Below, piece by piece: positions 51,465 to 60,349 of a DNA stretch of 64,000 nt (position 1 is the stretch's first letter; each line of letters begins with the position of its first letter). The notes beneath the pieces were generated by a model. It was not told the DNA's origin. It searched no databases and saw only the letters and a program-made list of their open reading frames with translations. The translations under genes and the position numbers were made by a program. This stretch comes from Oscillospiraceae bacterium (GTDB taxonomy: Bacteria > Bacillota > Clostridia > Oscillospirales > Oscillospiraceae). The DNA lies in the NCBI GenBank assembly GCA_015067845.1, contig SVLT01000001.1:1-64000 (forward strand), given 5' to 3'.

Positions 51465-53159
51465 TTATTCTGACATCTGCACGATCATGCGCTCCAAGAG
51501 AGCTTTGCTGTCGGCCTTGGTTTGGCCAACGGCCGTGTAGTAAAACTTTACTTTCGGTTCTGTACCGGAGGGACGGGCGATCACACTGCCCTGCTGACCC
51601 AGGATCAGCTCCAGCATATTGGATTTCGGCAGATGAATGGCATCCTCTTTTCCCGTCTCCAAATCGCGGGATACGCGGGACAGATAATCATTCACCACAG
51701 TAACCACTGCGCCGCCGATAGCCTGAGGCACATTACTGCGCAGATTTGCCATCATGGCAGCAGCCTTTTCCATGGCATCCGCGCCGGTCAATTCGATACT
51801 CTGCACATGCGCCAGATAGTAGCCGTGGGTGGCGTAGAGGCCGTCCAGGGCGTCCAGAATGGTCTTTCCGTCCCGTTTCAGCGCGGCGGCCATCTCGCAA
51901 ACCAGCATGGTGGCGACCACAGCATCCTTGTCACGGGCATAGGTGCCCTTCAAATAGCCACAGCTTTCCTCAAATCCAAAGATAAACTTATCTTCCTCGC
52001 CCAATTCTTCCAGACGCAGGATCTCGCCGCCGATATACTTAAAGCCGGTAAGCACGGTCTTCATTTGTACGCCGTAGCTGGCAGCGATTTGATCCGCCAA
52101 GGGAGATGAAACCAAAGAGCGAATCACCTCAGCGCCCTCAGGAATATCTTTTCTGGCAGTACGGGCTTTCAAAATATAATCCATCAGCAGACAGCCCAAT
52201 TCGTTGCCGGTCAGCTTCACAAAGCCGTCTCCGCTGGGTACGGCGATGGCCACACGGTCCGCATCGGGATCGGTGCCCAGAATCAGATCGCAGGGCACGC
52301 TGCGAGCCACCTTATAGCTCTCATTCAGGGCCGCGTCGGTTTCCGGGTTGGGATATTCACAGGTCTTAAAATCCCCGTCAGGCTGCTCCTGGCAGGCCAC
52401 AACCGCAACATTCACACCCAGCCGACCCAGAATTTCCCGTACAGGAATGTTTCCGGTGCCGCACAGGGGCGTATAAACCACATTCAGTCCGGCGCGACGA
52501 ATCATATCCGGCTCGATAGACTCCGCCAAAACCGTTTGGTAATAGCCTTCCCAGATGTCCTGGTCGATATATTTGATCAGGCCGGCCTCCATAAATTCCG
52601 AAAAGGACTTGCTTTCCGGAATAAAATACTCGATAGAAGCGATCTTCTCTGTAACGATGGCGGCAGGTTCGTCCGTCATCTGACAGCCGTCGGGGCCGTA
52701 GCACTTGATGCCGTTATAAGCGCCGGCATTATGACTGGCGGAGATCACAATACCGCAGCCGCAGCCCAGCTGACGCACCGCATAGGACAGCATCGGCGTA
52801 GGCGCCAGCTTATCGTACAGCCATGTTTTGATGCCAGATTCAGCCAGCGCGATCGCACAGATCTCAGCAAAAAGCTGGGAGTTGTGTCGGGAATCGTAAC
52901 CGATGGCGGCAATCTTCGGCAGATCCGTACCGGAAAGCCAGGCGGCCATACCCTGGGCTGCTCTGCGTACTGTATAGCGGTTCAGACGGTTGCTTCCCAG
53001 GCCCATAATGCCTCGCATACCGGCTGTGCCGAATTGCAGGTCACTGCCGAAGCGGCTCTTCAATTCCTCTGCATCCTCTGCAATTGCCAGTAGTTCCTGC
53101 TTCGCATCCTCGGGCAATTCCGCATTGCACCAAAACTGATATCGTTCCATAAATGTCAT
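51465..53159 (-). CDS. Phospho-sugar mutase (phosphoglucomutase/phosphomannomutase)
   Basis: The 564-residue alpha-D-phosphohexomutase has the catalytic phosphoserine loop IVISASHNAGAYNGIK (about 138-153) and the metal-binding DPDADR (in LGTDPDADRVAI, near 297). It also has the sugar-binding GFEESCGY and the phosphate-binding RPSGTEPKVKFY. Length and the FGTAGMRGIMG start match the large Firmicute PGM (PgcA-like). It interconverts glucose-1- and glucose-6-phosphate. The ATG at 53159 follows GGAGG by 7 bases; the TTG at 53165 is less likely. Confidence 0.94.
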   Translation of the reverse strand: MTFMERYQFWCNAELPEDAKQELLAIAEDAEELKSRFGSDLQFGTAGMRGIMGLGSNRLNRYTVRRAAQGMAAWLSGTDLPKIAAIGYDSRHNSQLFAEICAIALAESGIKTWLYDKLAPTPMLSYAVRQLGCGCGIVISASHNAGAYNGIKCYGPDGCQMTDEPAAIVTEKIASIEYFIPESKSFSEFMEAGLIKYIDQDIWEGYYQTVLAESIEPDMIRRAGLNVVYTPLCGTGNIPVREILGRLGVNVAVVACQEQPDGDFKTCEYPNPETDAALNESYKVARSVPCDLILGTDPDADRVAIAVPSGDGFVKLTGNELGCLLMDYILKARTARKDIPEGAEVIRSLVSSPLADQIAASYGVQMKTVLTGFKYIGGEILRLEELGEEDKFIFGFEESCGYLKGTYARDKDAVVATMLVCEMAAALKRDGKTILDALDGLYATHGYYLAHVQSIELTGADAMEKAAAMMANLRSNVPQAIGGAVVTVVNDYLSRVSRDLETGKEDAIHLPKSNMLELILGQQGSVIARPSGTEPKVKFYYTAVGQTKADSKALLERMIVQMSE

Positions 53160-53177
53160 GTTCAAACCTCCATTTTA

Positions 53178-53210
53178 TAAAAAAACAGCTCAAATTTGAT
53201 TGAGCTGTTT
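53178..53210 (-). terminator. Terminator after the coiled-coil gene
   Basis: On the minus strand AAACAGCTCAA and TTGAGCTGTTT form an 11-base stem, followed by TTTTT. The phosphosugar mutase gene starts just beyond it, so some read-through or a hidden promoter is needed. Confidence 0.85.
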
Positions 53211-53221
53211 CTTTCTTTGAT

Positions 53222-53722
53222 TTAAGCTTCCTCAGCGGCCTCAGCAGCGCGGTTTTCCTGGGATTCAGCAAGTGCGCGGAACTTGGCACGGGTATCCTGA
53301 ACCTGGGTCAGGGACAGGCTGATGGCTTCCTCGGTACGGCGCAGAGCGTCGTCCATGTAATCGTTGCTGGCCTTACGCAACTGCGCAATACGGTCCTGAG
53401 TCTTGGCGAACATTTCCTGGCACTGACGGCGGGCTTCCTGATAGATAGCTTCCTCAGCAACCAGCTCCTTAGCCTTCTGCTGTGCCTGACGGACAATGCC
53501 CTCAGCCTCGCGGCGAGCCTGACCGATTAGTTCATTCCGGGATTCGACGATGGTGCGAGACTGCTTCAGCTCCGCAGGCAGCTGTGCAATGATCTCGTCC
53601 AGCATATCCAGAACCTTATCACGCTCCAAAATGCACTTATCTGCACCCAAAGGCAGAGCCCGTGCGTCCTGGATCATGTCATACAAGGCGCTGATGATAT
53701 CTTCAATATGTTTCTCGTTCAT
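53222..53722 (-). CDS. Coiled-coil protein of unknown function
   Basis: The 166-residue soluble protein is almost entirely helical and rich in Gln, Glu, Arg and Ala (IVESRNELIGQARREAEGIVRQAQQKAKELVAEEA). That pattern indicates a long coiled coil from about residue 55 to the end. Similar proteins beside coaD in Clostridia are often labelled ATPase or DivIVA-like without proof. It follows coaD by 2 bases, in one operon with rsmD and uvrC. A GGAGGAAA site precedes the ATG. Confidence 0.75.
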   Translation of the reverse strand: MNEKHIEDIISALYDMIQDARALPLGADKCILERDKVLDMLDEIIAQLPAELKQSRTIVESRNELIGQARREAEGIVRQAQQKAKELVAEEAIYQEARRQCQEMFAKTQDRIAQLRKASNDYMDDALRRTEEAISLSLTQVQDTRAKFRALAESQENRAAEAAEEA

Positions 53723-53724
53723 TT

Positions 53725-54222
53725 CTATTTTCCTCCTTGATCGGTTATGGATATACGTTTTTTAAATTCCGGGATGATCTCCTCCGGCAGAAAAGCGGAA
53801 AGATCGACATTATATGCACCCAGCTCCTTTACGGTACTGGAACTCATATACATAAATTCGTGTTCGGCAGTCAGGAACATGGTATCAAGATCCGGATTGA
53901 TCTTGTGATTGATCATGGCCATGGTAAACTCATTTTCAAAGTCGGACCCGGCCCGCAGGCCCTTGACGATTACGCAGCTGCCTTTACGCTTGGCGTATTC
54001 TGCCAGCAGCTCGTTGGAGCCGTCCACTTCCACATTGGGCAGATCTCTGGTCACCTTGCGGATCAGCTCCACCCGTTCTTCCAAAGTGAACATGGGGCTT
54101 TTTCCGGCATTGACCATGACGCAGACGATGAGACGGTCAAAAATATGACTGGCGCGGCGAATGATATTCAGGTGACCGCTGGTCACCGGGTCAAAGCTGC
54201 CGGGATAAATGGCGATCTTCAC
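53725..54222 (-). CDS. coaD: Phosphopantetheine adenylyltransferase
   Basis: The 165-residue enzyme has the nucleotidyltransferase motif YPGSFDPVTSGHLNII (6-21), the IVKGLRAGSDFENE segment and the C-terminal EHEFMYMSSSTVKELGAYN with the ISSS-like SSST motif. It makes dephospho-CoA from phosphopantetheine and ATP. It lies between rsmD and the coiled-coil gene; rsmD-coaD is a common Firmicute pair. Confidence 0.97.
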   Translation of the reverse strand: MKIAIYPGSFDPVTSGHLNIIRRASHIFDRLIVCVMVNAGKSPMFTLEERVELIRKVTRDLPNVEVDGSNELLAEYAKRKGSCVIVKGLRAGSDFENEFTMAMINHKINPDLDTMFLTAEHEFMYMSSSTVKELGAYNVDLSAFLPEEIIPEFKKRISITDQGGK

Positions 54223-54233
54223 CGCATCACTCC

Positions 54234-54776
54234 CTAATCCTTACGATATAATGTGAGCAGCGTCCGACCGTATTTGTAATCTTTTGAACGGGAAAAGCCC
54301 TCAATTTGGACATTTAGCGGCTTTTCGACAGGACGCTCCGCAACTATTATACCACCAGATTGCAAAATGTCAATTTCTGATATCTTTTTTATTGAATTTT
54401 CTAAAAAAACTTCTGCATAAGGCGGGTCCAGGAAGATAATATCGAAATTTTCCCGGCATTGTGACAGAAATTGGAGATAATCGGCGCGGATCACACGCCC
54501 CTCCCCTTCCATCTTCGCCCGGCGGAGGTTTTCCTTGATCAATCTGCAGGCCGCATCGCCGGCATCCACAAACACAGCGCTTTTTGCTCCCCGGCTGATG
54601 GCTTCAATTCCCAACTGACCGGTACCGCCAAAGAGATCGAGGATCCTCGTACCCGGAAGATCAAATTGCAGGATACTGAACAATGCTTCTTTTACACGGT
54701 CAGCCGTGGGCCTGGTCTGCATCCCGTCGGGCGTTTTCAAAACCACGCCCTTCGCCTTTCCAGCAATGACTCTCAT
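54234..54776 (-). CDS. rsmD: 16S rRNA (guanine966-N2)-methyltransferase
   Basis: The 180-residue protein has the SAM motif ILDLFGGTGQLGIEAISRGA (about 45-64) and the catalytic DPPY in IIFLDPPYAE (about 113-122). The N-terminal MRVIAGKAKGV...TRPTADRVKEALFSIL is typical of RsmD. It methylates G966 of 16S rRNA. Its ATG overlaps the end of uvrC by 4 bases. Confidence 0.95.
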   Translation of the reverse strand: MRVIAGKAKGVVLKTPDGMQTRPTADRVKEALFSILQFDLPGTRILDLFGGTGQLGIEAISRGAKSAVFVDAGDAACRLIKENLRRAKMEGEGRVIRADYLQFLSQCRENFDIIFLDPPYAEVFLENSIKKISEIDILQSGGIIVAERPVEKPLNVQIEGFSRSKDYKYGRTLLTLYRKD

Positions 54777-56602
54777 GAATTTTCCTCCTGTGTTTCACTA
54801 TGGAAATGGCGATAAACTGCGTCCGCCGCATTCCGCGGAAGATACCGTTCCAGCTCCGGTAAGGAAGCGTTGCGGATAGCGGTAATGGATCCGAATTTTT
54901 TAAGCAGATCCTGCTTTCGCTTTGGGCCGATGCCCGGAATGTCATCCAGTGCAGACCGGCGCAGGCGCTTGCTCCGCAATTGCCGATGATAGGTGATGGC
55001 AAAACGGTGCGTCTCCTCCTGAATATTGCCGATGAAGGCAAAAACGGTCTGGTTGGTATCGATTCCGATCTCCTGCCCTTGGGGTGTCACCAGGGAGCGT
55101 GTGCGGTGGCGATCGTCCTTGACCATGCCGAATACCGGAAAGCTCAGTGCCAGCTCTTCCAGAGCCCGGACGGCCACGTTAGCGTGGTTGACGCCGCCGT
55201 CGATCAGCAGAAGGTCCGGCGCTTCTGAAAAACCGTCATCACCGTTCTTGAAATGCGTAAATCTACGCTTTAATACCTGATACATAGATGCATAGTCATC
55301 CTGATTTGCAAGTCCCTCCAATTTGAACCGCTTATAATCACTTTTATGGGGTTTTCCGTCCTTGAAAACCACCATGCTGGCAACAATGTCGGTGCCGGAG
55401 ATGTTGGAAATATCAAAGGATTCGATGCGTTTCGGCGGCTCCATGGAGAGTATCTTTCCAAGTAAGGACAATGTTCCACTGATGCGCTCTTCTTTGTCCG
55501 TGACCCGCTGGGCCTCCTCATAGGCATTTTTACAGGCAAGCTCCACAAGCTGGGCATTATCCCCCCGTTGGGGAACATGAAGCTTTACCTTTCTCCCCAA
55601 CTGCTGCTCTGCAAGCTGGGCGAAAAGCTCCCCGTCCTCGATCTCGAAGGGCAGCAATATCCGCTTCGGCACAAGACCGCGACTGAGATAAAACTGCTTC
55701 ATCAAGCTGCTGACGGCCTCCGCTTTGTCATCCGGCAGCGGAAATACCTCGTATTCCTTTTCAAGAAGATTGCCGCCGGAGAAATGAAGCACCGCAAAAC
55801 AGGCTTTTGCCTCCGTTTCTCCGTAGCCGATCACATCCGTGTCGGCAATGGAACCGGCAGTCACCAATTGCTTCTGGCTGAGGGCTTCCACTGCATTCAG
55901 TCGGTCACGCAAATTGGCGGCAAGTTCAAAATTCAAGGCTTCCGCGGCCTCAAACATTTGGGTGCGGATGGCGGATGCAACAGACTTGAAGTTGCCTTGC
56001 AGCAGCTGCTTTGCCTGCTCCATACGACTGCGGTAATCCGCTGCCGTCATATTGGTCTGACACCAGCCGGCGCACTGATTCATGTGGTAGTTCAGACAGG
56101 GTCTTCCCTTCCCCACATCCCGGGGAAATTCCCGGCTGCAGGTGGGCAATTTCAGGGTCACACGGATGGCGTCCAGTATATCCTGGGTCACACCACGGCT
56201 GCCGTAGGGTCCAAAATAACTCGCTCCATCATTGCTGACCTTACTGACCATGGTGATTTTGGGATAGGCCTGTTTCATATCCAGACGCAGATAGGGATAC
56301 CCCTTATCATCCTTCAAAAGGATGTTGTATTTCGGCATATGCCGCTTGATCAGGGAACATTCCAGCACCAATGCCTCGAATTCCGATGCGGCAACGATCA
56401 CATCAAAGTGGTGGATCTTGCTGACCATCAAGCGGGTTTTGGGAGAGTGAGAAACCGTGTCCTGAAAATACTGGCTGACACGATTTTTCAGCTTTTTGGC
56501 CTTGCCCACATAGATGACTTTGTCATCCTTGTTGCGCATGATATACACGCCCGGTTCAAGAGGCAAGCCATGGGCCTTTTCCTTTAATTCCTCGTAGGTC
56601 AT
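54773..56602 (-). CDS. uvrC: Excinuclease ABC subunit C
   Basis: The 609-residue nuclease starts with a GIY-YIG domain (GVYIMRNKDDKVIYVGKAKKLKNRVSQYF, about 18-46). A UVR segment (about 200-235), an RNase H-like endonuclease domain (SFDISNISGTDIVASMVVF, LLIDGG) and C-terminal helix-hairpin-helix motifs (IPGIGPKRKQDLLKKFGSI) follow. It makes the dual incisions in nucleotide excision repair. The ATG at 56602 was chosen because GGGAGGAAGT precedes it. The upstream terminator ends only about 11 bases before it. Confidence 0.97.
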   Translation of the reverse strand: MTYEELKEKAHGLPLEPGVYIMRNKDDKVIYVGKAKKLKNRVSQYFQDTVSHSPKTRLMVSKIHHFDVIVAASEFEALVLECSLIKRHMPKYNILLKDDKGYPYLRLDMKQAYPKITMVSKVSNDGASYFGPYGSRGVTQDILDAIRVTLKLPTCSREFPRDVGKGRPCLNYHMNQCAGWCQTNMTAADYRSRMEQAKQLLQGNFKSVASAIRTQMFEAAEALNFELAANLRDRLNAVEALSQKQLVTAGSIADTDVIGYGETEAKACFAVLHFSGGNLLEKEYEVFPLPDDKAEAVSSLMKQFYLSRGLVPKRILLPFEIEDGELFAQLAEQQLGRKVKLHVPQRGDNAQLVELACKNAYEEAQRVTDKEERISGTLSLLGKILSMEPPKRIESFDISNISGTDIVASMVVFKDGKPHKSDYKRFKLEGLANQDDYASMYQVLKRRFTHFKNGDDGFSEAPDLLLIDGGVNHANVAVRALEELALSFPVFGMVKDDRHRTRSLVTPQGQEIGIDTNQTVFAFIGNIQEETHRFAITYHRQLRSKRLRRSALDDIPGIGPKRKQDLLKKFGSITAIRNASLPELERYLPRNAADAVYRHFHSETQEENS

Positions 56603-56613
56603 ACTTCCTCCCA

Positions 56614-56651
56614 AAAATACCGCCTCAATGCAATTTCCTGCATTGAGGCGG
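56614..56651 (-). terminator. Terminator/attenuator between the HPr-like gene and uvrC
   Basis: On the minus strand CCGCCTCAATGCA and TGCATTGAGGCGG form a 13-base stem with a 6-base loop, then TATTTTT. It lies directly before the uvrC ribosome-binding site, leaving no room for a uvrC promoter after it. Confidence 0.85.
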
Positions 56652-56667
56652 ATCAGATACTAGCGTA

Positions 56668-56928
56668 TCAATAAACATCCCGTGCAAGCAGGGATTCCAA
56701 TGCGTTCACCGCGGCCTCAGCATCCGAACCGACGGCGGACAGAGTCACAGTTGCTCCGGTCACGATACCCAGAGACATGATGCCAAGCAAGCTCTTGGCG
56801 TTCATCTTCCGATTATCGGATTCCAGATAAATGCTGGACTCAAATTCGTTCGCCTTTTGTACAAAGTATGTAGCCTGCTTATTATGCAGACCGGACTCAC
56901 AGCGAACGACAATTTTCTTACTGAACAT
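56668..56928 (-). CDS. HPr-family phosphocarrier with altered active-site loop
   Basis: The 86-residue HPr-fold protein has phosphorylatable H15 (SGLHNKQATYF) and regulatory S46 (NAKSLLGIMSLGI). The loop after H15 is HNKQ rather than the usual HARP, so Arg17 is Lys and Pro18 is Gln. It may still be a PTS phosphocarrier, or a regulatory HPr like Crh. The ATG at 56928 was chosen because AGGAG lies 9 bases upstream and the family starts here. It has its own consensus promoter and is not beside ptsI. Confidence 0.85.
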   Translation of the reverse strand: MFSKKIVVRCESGLHNKQATYFVQKANEFESSIYLESDNRKMNAKSLLGIMSLGIVTGATVTLSAVGSDAEAAVNALESLLARDVY

Positions 56929-56987
56929 AAATAACATCTCCTCACGCATTCATCCGATTTTGAAAAACCGCAATGAATTCTCCGTTT

Positions 56988-57015
56988 ATAATAGCAAAAT
57001 TCAATTAAATGTCAA
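56988..57015 (-). promoter_or_regulatory. Sigma-A promoter of the HPr-like gene
   Basis: On the minus strand TTGACA (57010-57015), a 16-base spacer and TATTAT (56988-56993). Confidence 0.75.
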
Positions 57016-57076
57016 CTAATTTCTGCATTTTTTATGGAAAATGGAAATAAATTCCTAATATTTTAAGGAAAACCTG

Positions 57077-59452
57077 TTATTTGAATTCAGCAATGGTCAC
57101 GCCATCTTCACCTTCACCGTAAATACCCAGACGGAAATTCTTGATAAAACGGTTCTTTTTTAGCTCCTGATGCACAGCGTTACGCAGTACTCCGGTGCCT
57201 TTTCCGTGGATGATGCGAACATTTTTCATACCGGAGCGCATGGCGTTGTCCAGATACAGACTCAGCGTGCAGATCGCTTCCACAGCATCCATGCCACGAA
57301 GATCCACCTCGGACGGCGCGGCATCCAGCTTCATTTCTCTGCCGGAATGTTCCGGACGACCCTTGGTTTTATAGGGATTTTCCTGCTCCAGTAAATACAC
57401 CTCATCCGGTTTGGCGGTCATTTTCAAAATACCGGCCTGCAGCTGATAGGTTCCGTCTTTGTTGATGGCGATCACACTAGCTTTGGTGCCCAGTTTCAGC
57501 AATTCCACCGTATCGCCCACCAAAATACTGCGGGTGGGCTCAGGGCGCTGACGCTGGGGCTGTGCCGAACGGAGCTTGTCCTCCACTTCGTTCAGATTTC
57601 GGCGAATGTCCGCCTGACGCTGATTCAGATTTGTTGCATACGCATGATCCTGGAGCTGCTTGCGCATAGCCTTCAATTCCTCGGATGCCAGATTGGCAGC
57701 GGCCCGGGCTTCCTCAATGATATACTGGGCCTCTTTCCGTGCGGCTTCCATGGCCTTGTCCTTTTCCTTTTGCAACTGGGCGCGCATTTGCTCACTTTGC
57801 TCTTTGATCTTGGCAGTTTCCTGCTTCAGTCGCTCCGCTTCATGGCGGGCAGATTCCATCTGCTGCCGCTGTTGCTCCAACTGAGTCAAAACATCCTCAA
57901 AGTCCTTGTCGCTCTTCCCTACCAGATCATCCGCTTCTTTCAAAATTTCCTCTGAAAGGCCCAGTTTCCGGGAGATGGCAAAGGCATTGGATTTGCCGGG
58001 GATGCCAATCAGCAACTTATAGGTTGGTTGTAATGTCTCCACATCAAATTCGCAGGATGCGTTAATGACGCCCTCCGTGCGCATGGCGTAGAGCTTCAGC
58101 TCCGCGTAGTGGGTGGTTGCAACTACACGACTGCCCATTTTCCGGGCAAATTCGATCAGCGCGATAGCCAAAGCCGCACCCTCTGCCGGATCGGTGCCAG
58201 CGCCCAACTCGTCAAACAATACCAATGTGCGGTCGTCGCACTGATCCACCACATCCACGATGGTGCGCATATGGCTGGAAAATGTGGAAAGGCTCTGGGC
58301 AATGGACTGCTCGTCACCAATGTCAGCCAAGACTGCATCAAAGGTGGAAAGTACGCTTCCATCCCCTGCCGGGATATGCAGACCACATTCTGCCATCAGG
58401 GTCAGCAATCCGATGGTCTTCAAGGTCACCGTCTTGCCGCCGGTATTGGGTCCGGTGATGATCATGGTATCAAAATCAGAGCCCAAACGCAGAGAGATAG
58501 GCACCACCTTTTTGCTGTCGATCAGCGGATGGCGCGCCTTGCGCAGCTCCACCCTGCCCTGATCGTTCATTACCGGCGGCCAGGCCTGCATCCGGTAGGC
58601 CAGCTTTGCCTTGGCAAAGATCACATCCAACTGCACCAGCATGGCATAGTTTAGGTTGATATCTTCCCGGTGACCGGCAGCATCGGCGGACAGCTCCGCC
58701 AAAATGCGCTCAATTTCCTTCTTTTCTTTCAGCTCCAGCTCACGCAGGGCGTTGTTTGCATTCACAGCACTCATGGGCTCCACAAAATACGTCGAACCGG
58801 TGGCGGAAACATCATGCACCAGACCGGGAACATCGTTTTTATGCTCAGATTTTACCGGTACAACATACCGGCCCTGGCGGATGGTGATAATGGGCTCCCG
58901 GAGATATTTGGACATAGCCGGGCTTGCGATGATCTTTTGCAGGCTGTCTCTTATTTTACCGGCCTGGATGCGCATATGCCGTCGAATATCAGAAAGCGCA
59001 GGCGATGCATTGTCTGCAATCTCATCCTCGGACAAAATCGCGCCGAAGATCCGGTCCTCCAGGTATTTATTTGGGGTCAGAGCATTGAAAAGACTGTCGA
59101 GAACCGTCGCCTTTTCGTCCTCAGCCACATAGCTCTTGATATTCCGGGCGCAGCGAAGCACTGCGGCAATGCGCAGCAGCTCAATGGGTTGCAGGCTGCC
59201 GCCCCGGTCGGCCCGTTCCAGGGATGCGGACACATCGGACACATCACCGAAAACGGGATTTCCCTTGCGTGTGCACAGTTCAGATGCCGCTGTGGTCTGC
59301 TCCAAGCGCAGATTTACATCCTCTAAATCGGAAGTAGGCCGCAAACGCAGACAGGCTTCCTTGCCGCCCTGAGAACCGGCGCAGGTCGCCAAATGCTCCA
59401 AAACCAGAGGCAATTCCAGTTTTATCAGGGATTTTTCGTATAATTCAGACAT
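57077..59452 (-). CDS. mutS2: Endonuclease MutS2 / ribosome quality-control RqcU
   Basis: The 791-residue protein has a MutS-type core with Walker A GPNTGGKT (334-341) and Walker B LVLFDELGAGTDP. A long coiled coil (about 515-640) and a C-terminal Smr nuclease-like domain (EVDLRGMDAVEAI, HGKGTGVLR) follow. MutS2 suppresses recombination or rescues collided ribosomes. It lacks the mismatch-recognition domain of MutS. recO lies 9 bases upstream, and the mutS2-recO order fits a recombination/repair cluster. No clear terminator follows it. Confidence 0.96.
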   Translation of the reverse strand: MSELYEKSLIKLELPLVLEHLATCAGSQGGKEACLRLRPTSDLEDVNLRLEQTTAASELCTRKGNPVFGDVSDVSASLERADRGGSLQPIELLRIAAVLRCARNIKSYVAEDEKATVLDSLFNALTPNKYLEDRIFGAILSEDEIADNASPALSDIRRHMRIQAGKIRDSLQKIIASPAMSKYLREPIITIRQGRYVVPVKSEHKNDVPGLVHDVSATGSTYFVEPMSAVNANNALRELELKEKKEIERILAELSADAAGHREDINLNYAMLVQLDVIFAKAKLAYRMQAWPPVMNDQGRVELRKARHPLIDSKKVVPISLRLGSDFDTMIITGPNTGGKTVTLKTIGLLTLMAECGLHIPAGDGSVLSTFDAVLADIGDEQSIAQSLSTFSSHMRTIVDVVDQCDDRTLVLFDELGAGTDPAEGAALAIALIEFARKMGSRVVATTHYAELKLYAMRTEGVINASCEFDVETLQPTYKLLIGIPGKSNAFAISRKLGLSEEILKEADDLVGKSDKDFEDVLTQLEQQRQQMESARHEAERLKQETAKIKEQSEQMRAQLQKEKDKAMEAARKEAQYIIEEARAAANLASEELKAMRKQLQDHAYATNLNQRQADIRRNLNEVEDKLRSAQPQRQRPEPTRSILVGDTVELLKLGTKASVIAINKDGTYQLQAGILKMTAKPDEVYLLEQENPYKTKGRPEHSGREMKLDAAPSEVDLRGMDAVEAICTLSLYLDNAMRSGMKNVRIIHGKGTGVLRNAVHQELKKNRFIKNFRLGIYGEGEDGVTIAEFK

Positions 59453-59461
59453 GGTTTTCTC

Positions 59462-60202
59462 CTAGATAAGTAACGATTTATAAAAATCCAATGTAGAAAA
59501 TCCGCGTTCCAGTTGGGTTGCCAGATAACCCTCGCTCAAATTCGCCAGTTTTTCCAGATTCTCAGTTCCAAGGGAGAACTGAAACAGCTTTTTGGGGTCA
59601 CAGCCGCAGATATATTGCATAGCTTGAATGATTCCGGGATTGACCGGCATCCGGATACCGCCTCCCATGCCACCGCAACGGGAACATTCCAGCTGTCCGG
59701 CAGACAGGTCAAAACGATCCGGGAACTCCGCACCGCAGGAATGACAGCCAAACAGATCCGGTGTATAACCCGCAAGGCATGCCGCCCGGAGTTCAAAAGC
59801 CGCCTTGATCTGACTTTCCGGCAGATTTAATGCAGAAAGGGCATACAAACTGTTCAGCAAAAGAGCCTGCAATTCCGGATTGGGCAGATCTTCCTGGGAA
59901 ATGACCTCTGCCACCTGGGCAAAATAGGTGCCCAGAGAGAGTTTTGTCAGATCCCGGCGCAAATTCTGGAACAGCTCTATGGTATGCGCCTCGTTAACGG
60001 TGTACATTCCCCGGTATTCAAATAATGTAAATTCCCCGAAGGCCAGCAACTGGCAAGGGGCGATCAACGGACTGTTTTTCCGTCGCAGGCCCCGCGCTTT
60101 GATTGTCAGTTTGCCGTGATTACGGGTCAGGACCGTGAGCAAGGCGTCCCGGTCATTGTAATCCGTAACCCGCAGGACGATCGCCTGGATGGTCAGATAC
60201 AT
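59462..60202 (-). CDS. recO: DNA repair protein RecO
   Basis: The 246-residue protein has an N-terminal OB fold (QAIVLRVTDYNDRDALLTVLTRNHGKLTIKARGLRR). A helical C-terminal domain carries a four-cysteine zinc site (CHSC... CSRCG, about residues 155-178). RecO loads RecA with RecR. It lies in the era-yqzL-recO order typical of Firmicutes. The upstream small gene yqzL overlaps its first 50 bases in another frame. Confidence 0.95.
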   Translation of the reverse strand: MYLTIQAIVLRVTDYNDRDALLTVLTRNHGKLTIKARGLRRKNSPLIAPCQLLAFGEFTLFEYRGMYTVNEAHTIELFQNLRRDLTKLSLGTYFAQVAEVISQEDLPNPELQALLLNSLYALSALNLPESQIKAAFELRAACLAGYTPDLFGCHSCGAEFPDRFDLSAGQLECSRCGGMGGGIRMPVNPGIIQAMQYICGCDPKKLFQFSLGTENLEKLANLSEGYLATQLERGFSTLDFYKSLLI

Positions 60203-60296
60203 GGTTTTCCTCCGATTTTCGTGCCTGCTGATACAGCAGATACATTTCCGGCGCGCCGGTTTCCATAAACAGTTCCCAGTAATTTCTCGCGTTCAT
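60153..60296 (-). CDS. yqzL: YqzL-family small protein
   Basis: The 47-residue product begins MNARNYWELFMETGAPEMYL and continues LYQQARKSEENH, matching the YqzL pattern (short, WxxFxxTG...YLL) found between era and recO in B. subtilis. The function is unknown. Its ATG at 60296 has GGAGGG 6 bases upstream. It overlaps the recO start by 50 bases in a different frame, which suggests coupled translation. It is below the size most gene finders report. Confidence 0.72.
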   Translation of the reverse strand: MNARNYWELFMETGAPEMYLLYQQARKSEENHVSDHPGDRPAGYGLQ

Positions 60297-60349
60297 ATCC
60301 ATCCCTCCATAGGTAGGATTTGCAACGAACGGGAAATTAACCTTGGAAA

